Of a stretch of DNA of 64,000 nt, positions 19,629 through 27,851 are shown piece by piece. The notes beneath the pieces are model-generated. The model ran no database searches. It was not told the DNA's origin and saw nothing but the letters and a program-made list of their open reading frames with translations. Source of the stretch: Loktanella sp. Alg231-35 (GTDB lineage Bacteria > Pseudomonadota > Alphaproteobacteria > Rhodobacterales > Rhodobacteraceae). How positions within the stretch are numbered: the stretch's first letter is position 1; every line of letters starts with the position of its first letter. The stretch spans positions 653,568-717,567 of the forward strand of contig NZ_FREV01000001.1 in the NCBI RefSeq assembly GCF_900143545.1, written 5' to 3'. Position numbers and translations under genes: made by a program.

Positions 19629-19736
19629 TACTTGCCCTTAACTGCTCTTTTTGTGGCGCGCTGTTCTTGTGCTGCGCGTCCCTTTGGCGCAACCTGCCAT
19701 GCGACGAGTGATTTGAAAACCCGGGGAGATGTTTGA

Positions 19737-20723
19737 ATGCCAGGTAAACAGTTGAGTGTTGTTGTGACGCGACGGTTGCCCGAGGTGGTTGAAACGCGTC
19801 TCAAAGAGTTGTTCAATGTCACCCTGCGCGAAGATGACACCCCGATGTCCACCGATGATCTGGCAGCCGCCATGGCAAGTGCAGATGTGCTGGTCAGCAC
19901 CATCACTGATCATATCGATGCCAATCTTCTTGCCCGTGCTGGGGAGAACCTCAAACTGATTGCGAACTATGGGGCGGGTATCGACAACATTGATGTTTCG
20001 ACCGCGCGGCAGCACGGCATCTATGTCTCGAACACACCCGGTGTGGTGACAGAAGATACCGCCGATATGGTGATGGCACTGATCCTTGGTGTGACCCGCC
20101 GATTAGCTGAGGGGCTGCGTCTGGCGCAATCAAATGACTGGCAAGGCTGGTCACCCACGGCAATGATGGGTGGGCGGATCAAGGGCCGCCGGTTGGGTAT
20201 TCTGGGCATGGGGCGGATTGGTCAGGCGGTCGCACGCCGTGCAGCGGCCTTTGGCATGCAGGTGCATTACCACAATCGCAAACGCCTGCGTTCCGAAATC
20301 GAAGCGACGTTGGATGCCACCTATTGGGAAAGCCTTGATCAAATGGTCGCACGGGTCGATGTCCTGTCGATCAATTGTCCGCACACACCTTCGACGTTCC
20401 ACTTGATGAATGCGCGCAGGCTGAAGTTGATGAAGCCTGATGCGGTGATCGTGAACACCTCACGGGGTGAAGTGATCGACGAAAACGCCCTGACAAGGAT
20501 GCTACGCTCTGGTGAGATTGCGGGTGCAGGTCTGGATGTGTTTCAACGCGGTCACGCAATCAACCCGCGTCTCAAACAACTGCCAAACGCGATCCTCCTG
20601 CCGCACATGGGGTCGGCAACACGCGAGGGGCGGATCGAGATGGGCGAAAAGGTTATTGTGAATATCAAAACCTTTGCCGATGGTCACAAGCCACCTGATC
20701 TGGTTGTTCCGGCGATGCTCTAG
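19737..20723 (+). CDS. D-2-hydroxyacid dehydrogenase (glyoxylate/hydroxypyruvate reductase-like)
   Basis: A 328-residue NAD(P)-dependent dehydrogenase. The Rossmann loop GMGRIGQAVARRAAAFGM, the catalytic Arg/Glu region NTSRGEVIDE and the catalytic His in LLPHMGSATREGR are all present. GGGGAGA lies eight bases upstream of the ATG. Members of this subgroup reduce glyoxylate, hydroxypyruvate or similar 2-keto acids; substrate preference cannot be read from sequence. The stop shares CTAG (20720-20723) with the convergent hydrolase gene. Confidence 0.93.
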   Translation: MPGKQLSVVVTRRLPEVVETRLKELFNVTLREDDTPMSTDDLAAAMASADVLVSTITDHIDANLLARAGENLKLIANYGAGIDNIDVSTARQHGIYVSNTPGVVTEDTADMVMALILGVTRRLAEGLRLAQSNDWQGWSPTAMMGGRIKGRRLGILGMGRIGQAVARRAAAFGMQVHYHNRKRLRSEIEATLDATYWESLDQMVARVDVLSINCPHTPSTFHLMNARRLKLMKPDAVIVNTSRGEVIDENALTRMLRSGEIAGAGLDVFQRGHAINPRLKQLPNAILLPHMGSATREGRIEMGEKVIVNIKTFADGHKPPDLVVPAML

Positions 20724-21370
20724 CCGCCCCAGGTTTCGGGCAGAACCTGAGCTTGCACTGCCTCTTCGATGATCGTCTGATAACGTGGCATCGAATGCGC
20801 AAGAAACCTCTGGTCCGTCGTGGAACGCAGCAGTTTCGCCTTGCCCATATGGGTAAACGCGCTGGGCATCTTGGGTACAATATCATCGGTGCGGTTTAGC
20901 AAGAGGCACTTGTCGTCATGCTGCACGCGGTTTTGTGTCTTCTTGGGGCGGGGTGCTGCAAAACCGATAGCGGGCGCGTCATAGCTTTTTGACAGGATCT
21001 GTGTGGCCGCTGCGCCAAGCGAATGTCCGATAATGAAGTTGGGTTTGATTCCTTCGTCTTTGAGCCAGTCAAAGATCACCCGCGCATAGACCAGAAACCC
21101 CTGATGCCAGATTGTACCCGAAGCGCCATGCTCGGTTCCGCCATTGCTCATCGTTAGGCGCCGGTTGCCCAACCGCAGGGGGCGCAGGTTGAACTTGATG
21201 TAATCACGCACAGAATTGGAGCCGGGCAACAGTAGGATATTCCCCTGAAGCACATGCGCCTGTACATCGTTGTGATCCAACGATTTGATCACCGGAGGCG
21301 AGACGATCTGCCCCGCCGTATAGCTTGCCTTGGCCAATGTGGCGGCGTCTCTGAGCCTGTAGATTGTCAT
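20720..21370 (-). CDS. Lipase-like alpha/beta hydrolase
   Basis: A 216-residue protein with the nucleophile elbow GHSLGAA (within FIIGHSLGAAATQIL) and an N-terminal arrangement (DLAKASY-like start, then a helix before the elbow) resembling class 3 lipases. There is no signal peptide, so it probably acts in the cytoplasm. An acidic residue in NRTDDIVPK and a late His are candidates for the rest of the triad. AGGGGGAAG precedes the ATG. It is an isolated gene convergent with the hydroxyacid dehydrogenase. Substrate unknown. Confidence 0.72.
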   Translation of the reverse strand: MTIYRLRDAATLAKASYTAGQIVSPPVIKSLDHNDVQAHVLQGNILLLPGSNSVRDYIKFNLRPLRLGNRRLTMSNGGTEHGASGTIWHQGFLVYARVIFDWLKDEGIKPNFIIGHSLGAAATQILSKSYDAPAIGFAAPRPKKTQNRVQHDDKCLLLNRTDDIVPKMPSAFTHMGKAKLLRSTTDQRFLAHSMPRYQTIIEEAVQAQVLPETWGG

Positions 21371-21556
21371 AACTTCCCCCTTCCGTTGACGTAAGGGAGC
21401 ACGAATGTACGTCTCCGGCCAGTGCGGAAACCCTGACCTGAATTGCGCAATGATGTGCAGTTGTCGGTTTTGCGCCTCAACCGGTCGGCTGGTTCTATCG
21501 CCGCGTCACCGTTTCGCGCAAGTTATGGCGGATAGGTGCCAAGAGGAGTCGCGCTC

Positions 21557-24052
21557 ATGAAAACGCAAGTTAAAGCATTGGTTGTTGGTGGCGGCGCAGT
21601 TGGCACGTCGATTGCATATCATTTGGCCAAGGCCGGCTGGAATGATGTCATGTTGCTGGAAAGGGATGAACTGACGTCTGGTTCCACCTGGCATGCTGCC
21701 GGTTTGCTGCCGCTTTTTAACATGTCATTTGCGACGACCCACATCCACAAATACTCGGTCGATTTCTACAAATCGCTGGAAGAAGAAACCGGGCTGAACG
21801 CCGGTTTTGCCGTCGTTGGCAACCTGCGCATGGCGCAAACGCAGGAACGGATGGATGAGTATATGCTCTATGCCTCCACTGCTGAAACCTGTGATGTCCC
21901 ATACGTTTGGATGACCCCGGATGAGATCAAGGCGAAATGGCCATTGATCAATACTGAGGACCTCAAGGGCGCGATTTATCATCACACCGACGGCTATATT
22001 AACCCAGCCGACGTCACTCAGGCGATGGCCAAAGGTGCGCGCCAGCATGGTGCCGTGATCGAGCGTAAATGGCAGGCGGATGCGTTTCACTGGACCGGTG
22101 AGGCTTGGGAGGTCACTTGCACCAAGATGGTCGAAAAAGGCGGCAATCTGGTGCCGTCGGACGAGCAGGTTGTGATCACTGCCGAACATGTTGTGACGGC
22201 TTCGGGCAACCATGCCCAGACCACTGCCAAGAAACTGGGCATCAAGATGCCAGCGATCCCGGTCGAACACCAATTCATCGTCATGGACAAAGACCCTGCG
22301 CTAGAAGCCTACCGCGCCGAGGGAAATGTCGAGCACCCGGTCGTGCGTGACGCCGACGCGCAATCCTATGTCCGCGAGGAGCGTGGCGGCTGGATACTTG
22401 GTGTGTATGAAAAAGGCGCGCCTGCCGTGTTTGAACACGGTGTGCCGGACAGTTTCCGCGCCGACCTCTTTCCGCTCGATCTGGAGCGGATTGAAGAACA
22501 GTATATGGCGATGATCCACCGCGTGCCGTCATGCGAGGAAAGCGGGTTGAAGGATGATTTCAACGGCCCGATTTGCTACACCCCTGACGGCAACCCCTTG
22601 GTCGGGCCCGCGCCGGGCCTGCGCAATATGTGGCTGGCCGAAGGGTTTTCTTTTGGGATCACCGCTGCGGGTGGCACAGGCTATTACCTCGCCCAGATGA
22701 TGGTCGATGGCGAGGCCGAGATCGACATGGCCTCGCTTGATCCCAAACGTTACGGCGACTGGATGACGACCGAGTATGCAGCCCGCAAGAACGTAGAATG
22801 CTACGACCACGTCTATGTCCTGCACCATCCGGACGAAGAACGCCCGGCCTGCCGTCCGCTGCGCACGTCACCCGCCTATGACCGGCAAGCCGCTCGTGGC
22901 GCACAGTTTGGGTTTGTGAACGGGTGGGAGCGTCCGAACTATTTCGCACCCGAAGGGTTCAACGACCACGACAGCCGTTCATTCCGACGCGGCGGTTGGT
23001 GGGAATATGCAGTGGAAGAGGCCAAAGCGATCCGCGAAGGGGTCGGATTGATCGACGCCACCGCCTTTACCAAGCACATCGTCAAAGGCCCAGGTGCCAC
23101 TGCTTTCCTTGAATGGTTCACCACCAACAAGCTGCCCCGCGTTGGCCGGATCAACCTGACTTATGCGCTAACTGATCACGGTACGACCCGCACGGAGTAT
23201 ACCATCGTGCGGTTGAAGGATGATGAGTATTATCTTGTCTCTGCCGGTGCTTGGACCGACTATGACGCCGATTTCCTGCGCAAGGCGGTTGAAGATAAAG
23301 AGGCCGAGTTTGGGCGCATTGAGGTGCAGAATGTCACGACCCAATGGGGAGTCTTTGCCATTGCAGGGCCAAAGTCACGTGATGTGATGAATGCCGTGAT
23401 CAAGGATGCAGACCCGGCAACAGCACTCACTAACAAGCGGTTCCCGTGGCTGTCCGCCAAGCAGATCGAGTTGGGCATGTGTCCGGTGAATGCGATCCGG
23501 GTGGCGTATACCGGCGAATTGGGCTGGGAATTGCATCACCCAATTGAGATGCAGAACTATCTCTTTGATCTGCTGGAAAAAGCGGGTGAACCGCATGGCA
23601 TGAAACTGGTCGGTGCCCGCGCGCAGAACTGGTTGCGGCAGGAAAAATCCTATCGTGCCTTTGGCACTGAGCTGGGCCGTGACGCGACACCATTGGAGGC
23701 GGATTTGCCGCGCTTTGTGGACCTGTCCAAGGACTTCAATGGTAAGGCCGAAATGGAGGCAAAGGGCATCCGTTCAAAATGCGTGACCTTGCTGATCGAT
23801 GGTCCTGACGATGCTGATCCATGGGGGCGTGAAGCGCTTTATGACATGGAAGGCAGCCGGGTTGGGCGTCTGACATCCGGGGGCTATTCTGTCGCGTTCG
23901 AGAAATCTATCGGGATGGGCTATGTGAGGCCCGATCTGGCAGAGGTGGGAACCAAGCTACAGGTCAAAATGCTTGATCAGCTTTGGAACGCCGAGATTGT
24001 CGAGGACAGCCCCTACGATCCCAAAAACGCAACGATCAGGGTTGACGGTTAA
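21557..24052 (+). CDS. FAD-dependent dimethylglycine/sarcosine dehydrogenase-type protein with GcvT domain
   Basis: An 831-residue two-part enzyme. The N-terminal DAO-type oxidoreductase has the FAD loop VVGGGAVGTSIAYHLAKAG and SGSTWHAAG, whose His is the usual covalent flavin site. The C-terminal half (from about residue 440) is a GcvT-like folate-binding region (GVGLIDATAFTKHIVKGPGA ... YTGELGWELHHPIE). Such enzymes oxidise dimethylglycine or sarcosine and pass the one-carbon unit to tetrahydrofolate; Roseobacters use them to degrade glycine betaine and choline. The start ATG 21557 was chosen over the ATG seven codons upstream because GAGGAG sits eight bases before it. Stop overlaps its convergent neighbour as TTAA. 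Confidence 0.9.
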   Translation: MKTQVKALVVGGGAVGTSIAYHLAKAGWNDVMLLERDELTSGSTWHAAGLLPLFNMSFATTHIHKYSVDFYKSLEEETGLNAGFAVVGNLRMAQTQERMDEYMLYASTAETCDVPYVWMTPDEIKAKWPLINTEDLKGAIYHHTDGYINPADVTQAMAKGARQHGAVIERKWQADAFHWTGEAWEVTCTKMVEKGGNLVPSDEQVVITAEHVVTASGNHAQTTAKKLGIKMPAIPVEHQFIVMDKDPALEAYRAEGNVEHPVVRDADAQSYVREERGGWILGVYEKGAPAVFEHGVPDSFRADLFPLDLERIEEQYMAMIHRVPSCEESGLKDDFNGPICYTPDGNPLVGPAPGLRNMWLAEGFSFGITAAGGTGYYLAQMMVDGEAEIDMASLDPKRYGDWMTTEYAARKNVECYDHVYVLHHPDEERPACRPLRTSPAYDRQAARGAQFGFVNGWERPNYFAPEGFNDHDSRSFRRGGWWEYAVEEAKAIREGVGLIDATAFTKHIVKGPGATAFLEWFTTNKLPRVGRINLTYALTDHGTTRTEYTIVRLKDDEYYLVSAGAWTDYDADFLRKAVEDKEAEFGRIEVQNVTTQWGVFAIAGPKSRDVMNAVIKDADPATALTNKRFPWLSAKQIELGMCPVNAIRVAYTGELGWELHHPIEMQNYLFDLLEKAGEPHGMKLVGARAQNWLRQEKSYRAFGTELGRDATPLEADLPRFVDLSKDFNGKAEMEAKGIRSKCVTLLIDGPDDADPWGREALYDMEGSRVGRLTSGGYSVAFEKSIGMGYVRPDLAEVGTKLQVKMLDQLWNAEIVEDSPYDPKNATIRVDG

Positions 24053-24429
24053 GTCTGAATCTCGGTGAACAGGCGCTGCACGTAGCTATGCAGCGCCCGT
24101 TTGCCGCGAAAAATACCGATGGCTTTGCCAATCAGGCTGGCACCGACAACCACCGCAAGCGCTGATGACAAAGGCACGCCAAGCGCCGCGTCCGGTGGCC
24201 AACCCCAATGAAACAATGTGAGGGCGACGGGAATGCTGATCAGCATTGCAATCGCCCCTTCGGTGCAGCCGCAAGGCCGGATCAGTTGTGCCAGACGATG
24301 TTCGGTCAGCGCGCGCTGCTCGGCGGGTAGGTGCGGTAGGTCGAGTTTGATCCGCCTGATCCGGTTGGTTTGCCTGACAACCTCCCACAGCTGATGGGGC
24401 TGTGTGATGTGGAGGTCGACCTGAGCCAT
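24049..24429 (-). CDS. Small membrane protein of unknown function, third gene of metalloprotease cassette
   Basis: A 126-residue protein I do not recognise. A hydrophilic N-terminal half with basic residues (RQTNRIRRIKLDLPHLPAEQ) leads to a CGCTEGA motif, then two hydrophobic segments (AIAMLISIPVALTLFHWGW and VPLSSALAVVVGASLIG) and a basic tail. The ATG follows the stop of the 41-residue gene directly (TAGATG), with GGAG inside that gene, so translation is coupled. Both genes follow the metalloprotease gene on the same strand. The paired cysteines may bind metal; no function is assigned. Confidence 0.72.
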   Translation of the reverse strand: MAQVDLHITQPHQLWEVVRQTNRIRRIKLDLPHLPAEQRALTEHRLAQLIRPCGCTEGAIAMLISIPVALTLFHWGWPPDAALGVPLSSALAVVVGASLIGKAIGIFRGKRALHSYVQRLFTEIQT

Positions 24430-24555
24430 CTAGCCGGCTCCGAAGAAAGCAAAGAAGATAATCGCGGCGACTAGGACGATAACGCCTGCCACGCCCAACC
24501 CGAACAACGGGTGTGGATGATGGCAGCGATGCCCCTGGTGTTTTTCGTTTTCCAT
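24430..24555 (-). CDS. 41-residue His-rich single-pass membrane peptide
   Basis: A small gene easily missed. ATG at 24553-24555, stop TAG at 24430-24432. The N terminus MENEKHQGHRCHHPHP holds five His and one Cys, and is followed by one hydrophobic helix (VAGVIVLVAAIIFFAFF). GGGAG lies eight bases upstream of the ATG. It is 16 bases after the metalloprotease stop and immediately before the next ATG (TAGATG), so it sits in the middle of a tight operon. The His/Cys cluster could bind Zn, Cu or Ni. Function unknown; the sequence composition and ribosome-binding site support it being real. Confidence 0.65.
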   Translation of the reverse strand: MENEKHQGHRCHHPHPLFGLGVAGVIVLVAAIIFFAFFGAG

Positions 24556-24571
24556 GGCGGATCTCCCTACG

Positions 24572-25534
24572 TTACAGATAGGTCACGTGGCGCGAGGACC
24601 GCACGACACTGGATTGCCAGTTTGTCAGTAGCGGTTGCGCGATGCCCGGCGTTGCTGAGTTCATCAGGTTGCCGGTGTCCTCATTATGGCCCAGCAGGCA
24701 GGCGTGCCCGATTTCATGGGCCAAAAGCGCGGGCGGGCGTAGTGCGGGCCCTTCAATGGTGACGTAATTGTGGGTGCCAGACATCGAACAGCCGTTTGTT
24801 GTGCCCGGTTGGATGTCGTTGACAACAAATCCGACGATCTCGCCCCCGTAACCGATGACATTGCGCCAGTTGGAAGTGAACTTGCAGGTCTTTGTCACAA
24901 ACTCGAACCAGCTGCCGTCCACCCACCAATCAGCAAAGAAGCCACCAGCGCCGCAATCCACGGTGATACTGCCGCCGGGCGGTGAAATACCCGATTCACA
25001 AAACCCGGTGAAGCGAGCGTCGATATTGCTGGTGCGGTCGTAGATTTCGATCACACTGTCCACCAGTGGCTGCAATTGGGCCTGCGTGGCAAGTGGGACA
25101 TCATTGATGACCGGGATGACCACGCCGAAATACATCTTCTTGCGTGGGCGCACGCCCGCAAGGCTGAGGATGAAGTCAAAAATGCCGACAATGCGCCAGA
25201 TAATCTCAAGCACCCAGTTAAGCACCGTGCGTATGATGCCGCCGATGATCGGAATAGAGAGGATCAATCCCACAATAAAGCCGATGACGTCCAGAATGAC
25301 ATTGACCACGGTACAGACAACGCGTGTGACCCATTTGCCAACGGTGACGACGACCCAGCGCACGACTTTGACGGTGACCCAGACAAGCCAGCAGAACAGT
25401 TTGTTCAGGCAGAGCATCCACCATTTGCAGCGCTCTTCGCGGCATCGTTCTTCTTGTCGATCTTCCCATTCTTCGATGGGGCGTTCGACTTGTTCTTCAA
25501 TCCATTCGTGAATTTCGACACAGGTCCGACCCAT
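24572..25534 (-). CDS. Membrane metalloprotease with metzincin-like site and Trp/Val-rich N-terminal module
   Basis: A 320-residue protein from ATG 25532-25534, with AGAGGTG just upstream; the open frame continues 18 codons further without a better start. Residues about 6-38 are highly charged and acidic (EIHEWIEEQVERPIEEW). Residues 39-125 are hydrophobic with regularly spaced Trp, Val and basic residues (WVTVKVVRWVVVTVGKW), no classical signal peptide and several Cys. The C-terminal domain has HEIGHACLLGH (273-283), matching HExxHx5H with the metzincin Gly replaced by Leu, and a Met-turn-like LMN (290-292), plus paired Cys suggesting disulfides. It is probably a zinc protease anchored in or passing a membrane. 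Substrate unknown. First gene of a three-gene operon. Confidence 0.72.
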   Translation of the reverse strand: MGRTCVEIHEWIEEQVERPIEEWEDRQEERCREERCKWWMLCLNKLFCWLVWVTVKVVRWVVVTVGKWVTRVVCTVVNVILDVIGFIVGLILSIPIIGGIIRTVLNWVLEIIWRIVGIFDFILSLAGVRPRKKMYFGVVIPVINDVPLATQAQLQPLVDSVIEIYDRTSNIDARFTGFCESGISPPGGSITVDCGAGGFFADWWVDGSWFEFVTKTCKFTSNWRNVIGYGGEIVGFVVNDIQPGTTNGCSMSGTHNYVTIEGPALRPPALLAHEIGHACLLGHNEDTGNLMNSATPGIAQPLLTNWQSSVVRSSRHVTYL

Positions 25535-25691
25535 GGCGCACCTCTCAATCTGCATTATGAAATATGTGGTTTCTAATGGCGAAATCATGACACAGGCTGT
25601 TTTTGCCGCCTATGCGGGAATTCCCTACTTATAGGAAAACACGTGTGTTTGGTTCAAAGTGGCGTCAAGCACCACGCAGGAGACCACTGAG

Positions 25692-25982
25692 ATGTCAGAG
25701 AAAATCGCCGTCGAAAATGTGAATGTGCCGGGTCAGGTCACTAATGTGGGCCGGGCGAAATATGATGCGATGAAAACTGCAATGCTAAAGACGTTGCCCA
25801 AGACCTCTCCGGGAATGACAGCCAAAGAATCCAAGGAAGCTGCGAAGGCGCATCTGTCCGATGATCTGTTTCCCGAAGGTGCCACCTCAGGCTGGTGGCA
25901 GAAATGCGTCCAGCTTGATCTGGAGGCAAAAGGCCTGGTGATCCGCGAGGACACCAAGCCATTGCGGTTCTACCAAACCTAG
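25692..25982 (+). CDS. DUF6958-like small protein
   Basis: A 96-residue protein from ATG 25692, chosen over the upstream open frame because AGGAGA sits eight bases before it. The pattern AKYDAMKTAMLKTLPKTSPG, then a Lys/Ala-rich helix, then LFPEGATSGWWQKCVQLDLEAKGLVIRE matches my memory of the DUF6958 family, a small winged-helix-like domain of unknown role. It is divergent from the metalloprotease cassette (157-base gap) and its stop shares CTAG with the 32-residue ORF on the other strand. No signal peptide or membrane segment. Confidence 0.75.
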   Translation: MSEKIAVENVNVPGQVTNVGRAKYDAMKTAMLKTLPKTSPGMTAKESKEAAKAHLSDDLFPEGATSGWWQKCVQLDLEAKGLVIREDTKPLRFYQT

Positions 25983-26077
25983 TTAGATGGAGCGCTTGCG
26001 CTTGCGGCCATCAATTCGGCCATGATCTGGTTCATGCTCTCCGGCACGGTTTCCTTACTGTGATGCATGATGCTCAT
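25979..26077 (-). CDS. Putative 32-residue peptide coupled to the acetyltransferase gene
   Basis: ATG 26075-26077 overlaps the acetyltransferase stop as ATGA and the frame ends at TAG 25979-25981. The product begins MSIMHHSKETVPESMNQIM and ends in an Ala/Ser-rich tail; it looks like one amphipathic helix. No separate ribosome-binding site is needed if translation is coupled. It fills the gap between two genes almost exactly and extends a chain of ATGA overlaps in this operon. Expression is unproven. Confidence 0.4.
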   Translation of the reverse strand: MSIMHHSKETVPESMNQIMAELMAASASAPSN

Positions 26078-26784
26078 GTGTCGGTCGATGCAACAGCAAG
26101 CGGGTGGCGCTGCTGCCCTGCGTCATCAAAGTTCTCTGGGGCGATCCAGTTCTCAAATGCGGCCTTGATCCGTGGCCAGTCCTTGTCGAGGATCGAGAAC
26201 CACGCCGTGTCCCGGTTGCGCCCTTTGTAGACCAAGGCTTGTTTGAACAACCCGTCGTAGGAAAACCCAAGCCGTTCCGCTGCCCGCCGTGATGGGTCGT
26301 TTAACGCGTCGCATTTCCATTCGTAACGCCGATAGCCCAGTTCATCAAAGACGCGCGCCATCATCAGATACATCGCCTCTGTGGCCATCACCGTGCGTTG
26401 AAGGGCAGGTGAGAACGTGATGAAACCCACCTCGGCGACCCCGTTTTCGGGCTGGATGCGCAGAAAACTCGCGACACCGACCGGATTGCCGTTGGATTTG
26501 TCGATCACGGTGAAAAAGAGCGGATCTTTGCTTTCACAGGCCCCTTGGACCCATGCGGCGTAGGCTGAGGCGTCCGAAAACGGTCCCGTTGGCATATAGG
26601 TCCAGAGCGTGCCGGTTTGATCCGCACTGAAAGCGGTATGCAGCGCTGCGCTATGGGTGGGTTCAAGTGGCACCACGTCACAGGTACGTCCGCGCATGGG
26701 TGTTTTGGGGATCGTTGCACAGCAGGTCCAGTTGGGCACTGGCGCGCCGATGGGTTGCCCCTGATCATTGTGATGTGTGCTCAT
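26074..26784 (-). CDS. GNAT family N-acetyltransferase (RimJ/RimL-like)
   Basis: A 236-residue protein starting at ATG 26782-26784, which overlaps the FAD oxidoreductase stop as ATGA. After an unusual 40-residue N-terminal extension (polar, with CC and GRTCD) the GNAT domain runs from DVVPLEPTHSAALHTAF to the end, with VGVASFLRIQ, the acetyl-CoA loop region SPALQRTVMATEAMYLMM, and YRRYEWKCDALNDPSRRAAERLGF typical of the RimJ/RimL group. It probably acetylates an amino group on a small molecule or protein N terminus. Third gene of the operon that begins with the aldo/keto reductase at 28780. Confidence 0.85.
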   Translation of the reverse strand: MSTHHNDQGQPIGAPVPNWTCCATIPKTPMRGRTCDVVPLEPTHSAALHTAFSADQTGTLWTYMPTGPFSDASAYAAWVQGACESKDPLFFTVIDKSNGNPVGVASFLRIQPENGVAEVGFITFSPALQRTVMATEAMYLMMARVFDELGYRRYEWKCDALNDPSRRAAERLGFSYDGLFKQALVYKGRNRDTAWFSILDKDWPRIKAAFENWIAPENFDDAGQQRHPLAVASTDT

Positions 26785-27851
26785 GTGAACCTTTGTGGTG
26801 AAAGTTGTGCGATGGTAGGGGCGGGCAATTCTGGTGTCGCTCCACCGACGATATCTGCAAGTAGTCGGCTGGCCCCCGGCGCGGATTGCATGCCATAACC
26901 GCCTTGGCCCGCACACCAGACAAAGCTGGGGTCGGCACCATCACGCCCCAGCACAAGATTGCGGTCAGGCGCAAAGGTTCGCAGACCCGCCCAAGAGCTG
27001 ATCAATCGTGTCACGGGTTCGGTCACAAACCCTTCATAACGGGCCAATCCTTCGGCCAGCACCATGTCATCGGTGTAGGCGTCATGTGGGGTGGTGGGGT
27101 CCTCTTCGGCTGGGGACACGATCAGCGCCCCTGCGTCCGGTTTGCAGTACCAGTCTTCGCCTGCGCCGAAGGCCATGGGCCAGCTACTCAGATCATGACC
27201 GCCGGGCGCGGGGATACGTGCCATAGAGCGGCGCAGAGGCGTGAACCCAAGCGGCACAATGCCTGCCATCTTTGCGATTTCGTCAACCCATGCGCCTGCA
27301 GCGTTGATGATGTTGCGAGCCTCAAAGGTTTCATTGCCCGCGACGACCTCCCAACCTGACTGTGTGCGCGTGATCGCTCTCACCCCGGATTTCACCGTGA
27401 TCGCGGCGCCGTTGCTGCGTGCGATGCGTGCGAAGGTCTGCACCAGCTTGTCCGTATCAATGTCCCAGGCTGATCCATCATATGCGACACGGTCCACGAC
27501 CTTATCATCTAGCACGGGGATCATGGCCTGGGCTTCTGCCAGGGTAATCTGCTCAAGATGCATGTCGTCAACGTCATGGGCGAAAATTTCGGCCAATTCC
27601 TTGGAGCCCACAAGCATCAGGCCACGCGGGCTAAGCACATCTGCTTCGCGGTGGAAATCACGGCTGGCTTTGTTTAGCTCTACCGTTGCAGGCTTGCCGT
27701 AGTTCTGCTCAAACATGGCCGCTGATCGACCGGAGGCATGATAAGCTAGCGCGTCTTCCTGTTCGAGCACCGTAACAGAGCCCAGCGCAGAAATTCGTGC
27801 AGCGGCTGAAATCCCTGCAATTCCACCTCCGATGATAAGAAAATCAATCAT
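26781..27851 (-). CDS. FAD-dependent oxidoreductase (DAO/DadA-like)
   Basis: A 356-residue flavoenzyme of the D-amino acid oxidase/sarcosine oxidase fold. The FAD-binding loop LIIGGGIAGISAAARIS is at the N terminus, ASGRSAAMFEQNYG follows, and WAGLRTFAPDRNLVLGRD plus GQGGYGMQSAPGASRL near the C terminus complete the cofactor site. It likely oxidises a secondary amine or D-amino acid; the substrate is unknown. Overlaps both neighbours by ATGA (27848-27851 and 26781-26784), so the aldo/keto reductase, this enzyme and the acetyltransferase are probably made together. Confidence 0.9.
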   Translation of the reverse strand: MIDFLIIGGGIAGISAAARISALGSVTVLEQEDALAYHASGRSAAMFEQNYGKPATVELNKASRDFHREADVLSPRGLMLVGSKELAEIFAHDVDDMHLEQITLAEAQAMIPVLDDKVVDRVAYDGSAWDIDTDKLVQTFARIARSNGAAITVKSGVRAITRTQSGWEVVAGNETFEARNIINAAGAWVDEIAKMAGIVPLGFTPLRRSMARIPAPGGHDLSSWPMAFGAGEDWYCKPDAGALIVSPAEEDPTTPHDAYTDDMVLAEGLARYEGFVTEPVTRLISSWAGLRTFAPDRNLVLGRDGADPSFVWCAGQGGYGMQSAPGASRLLADIVGGATPELPAPTIAQLSPQRFT

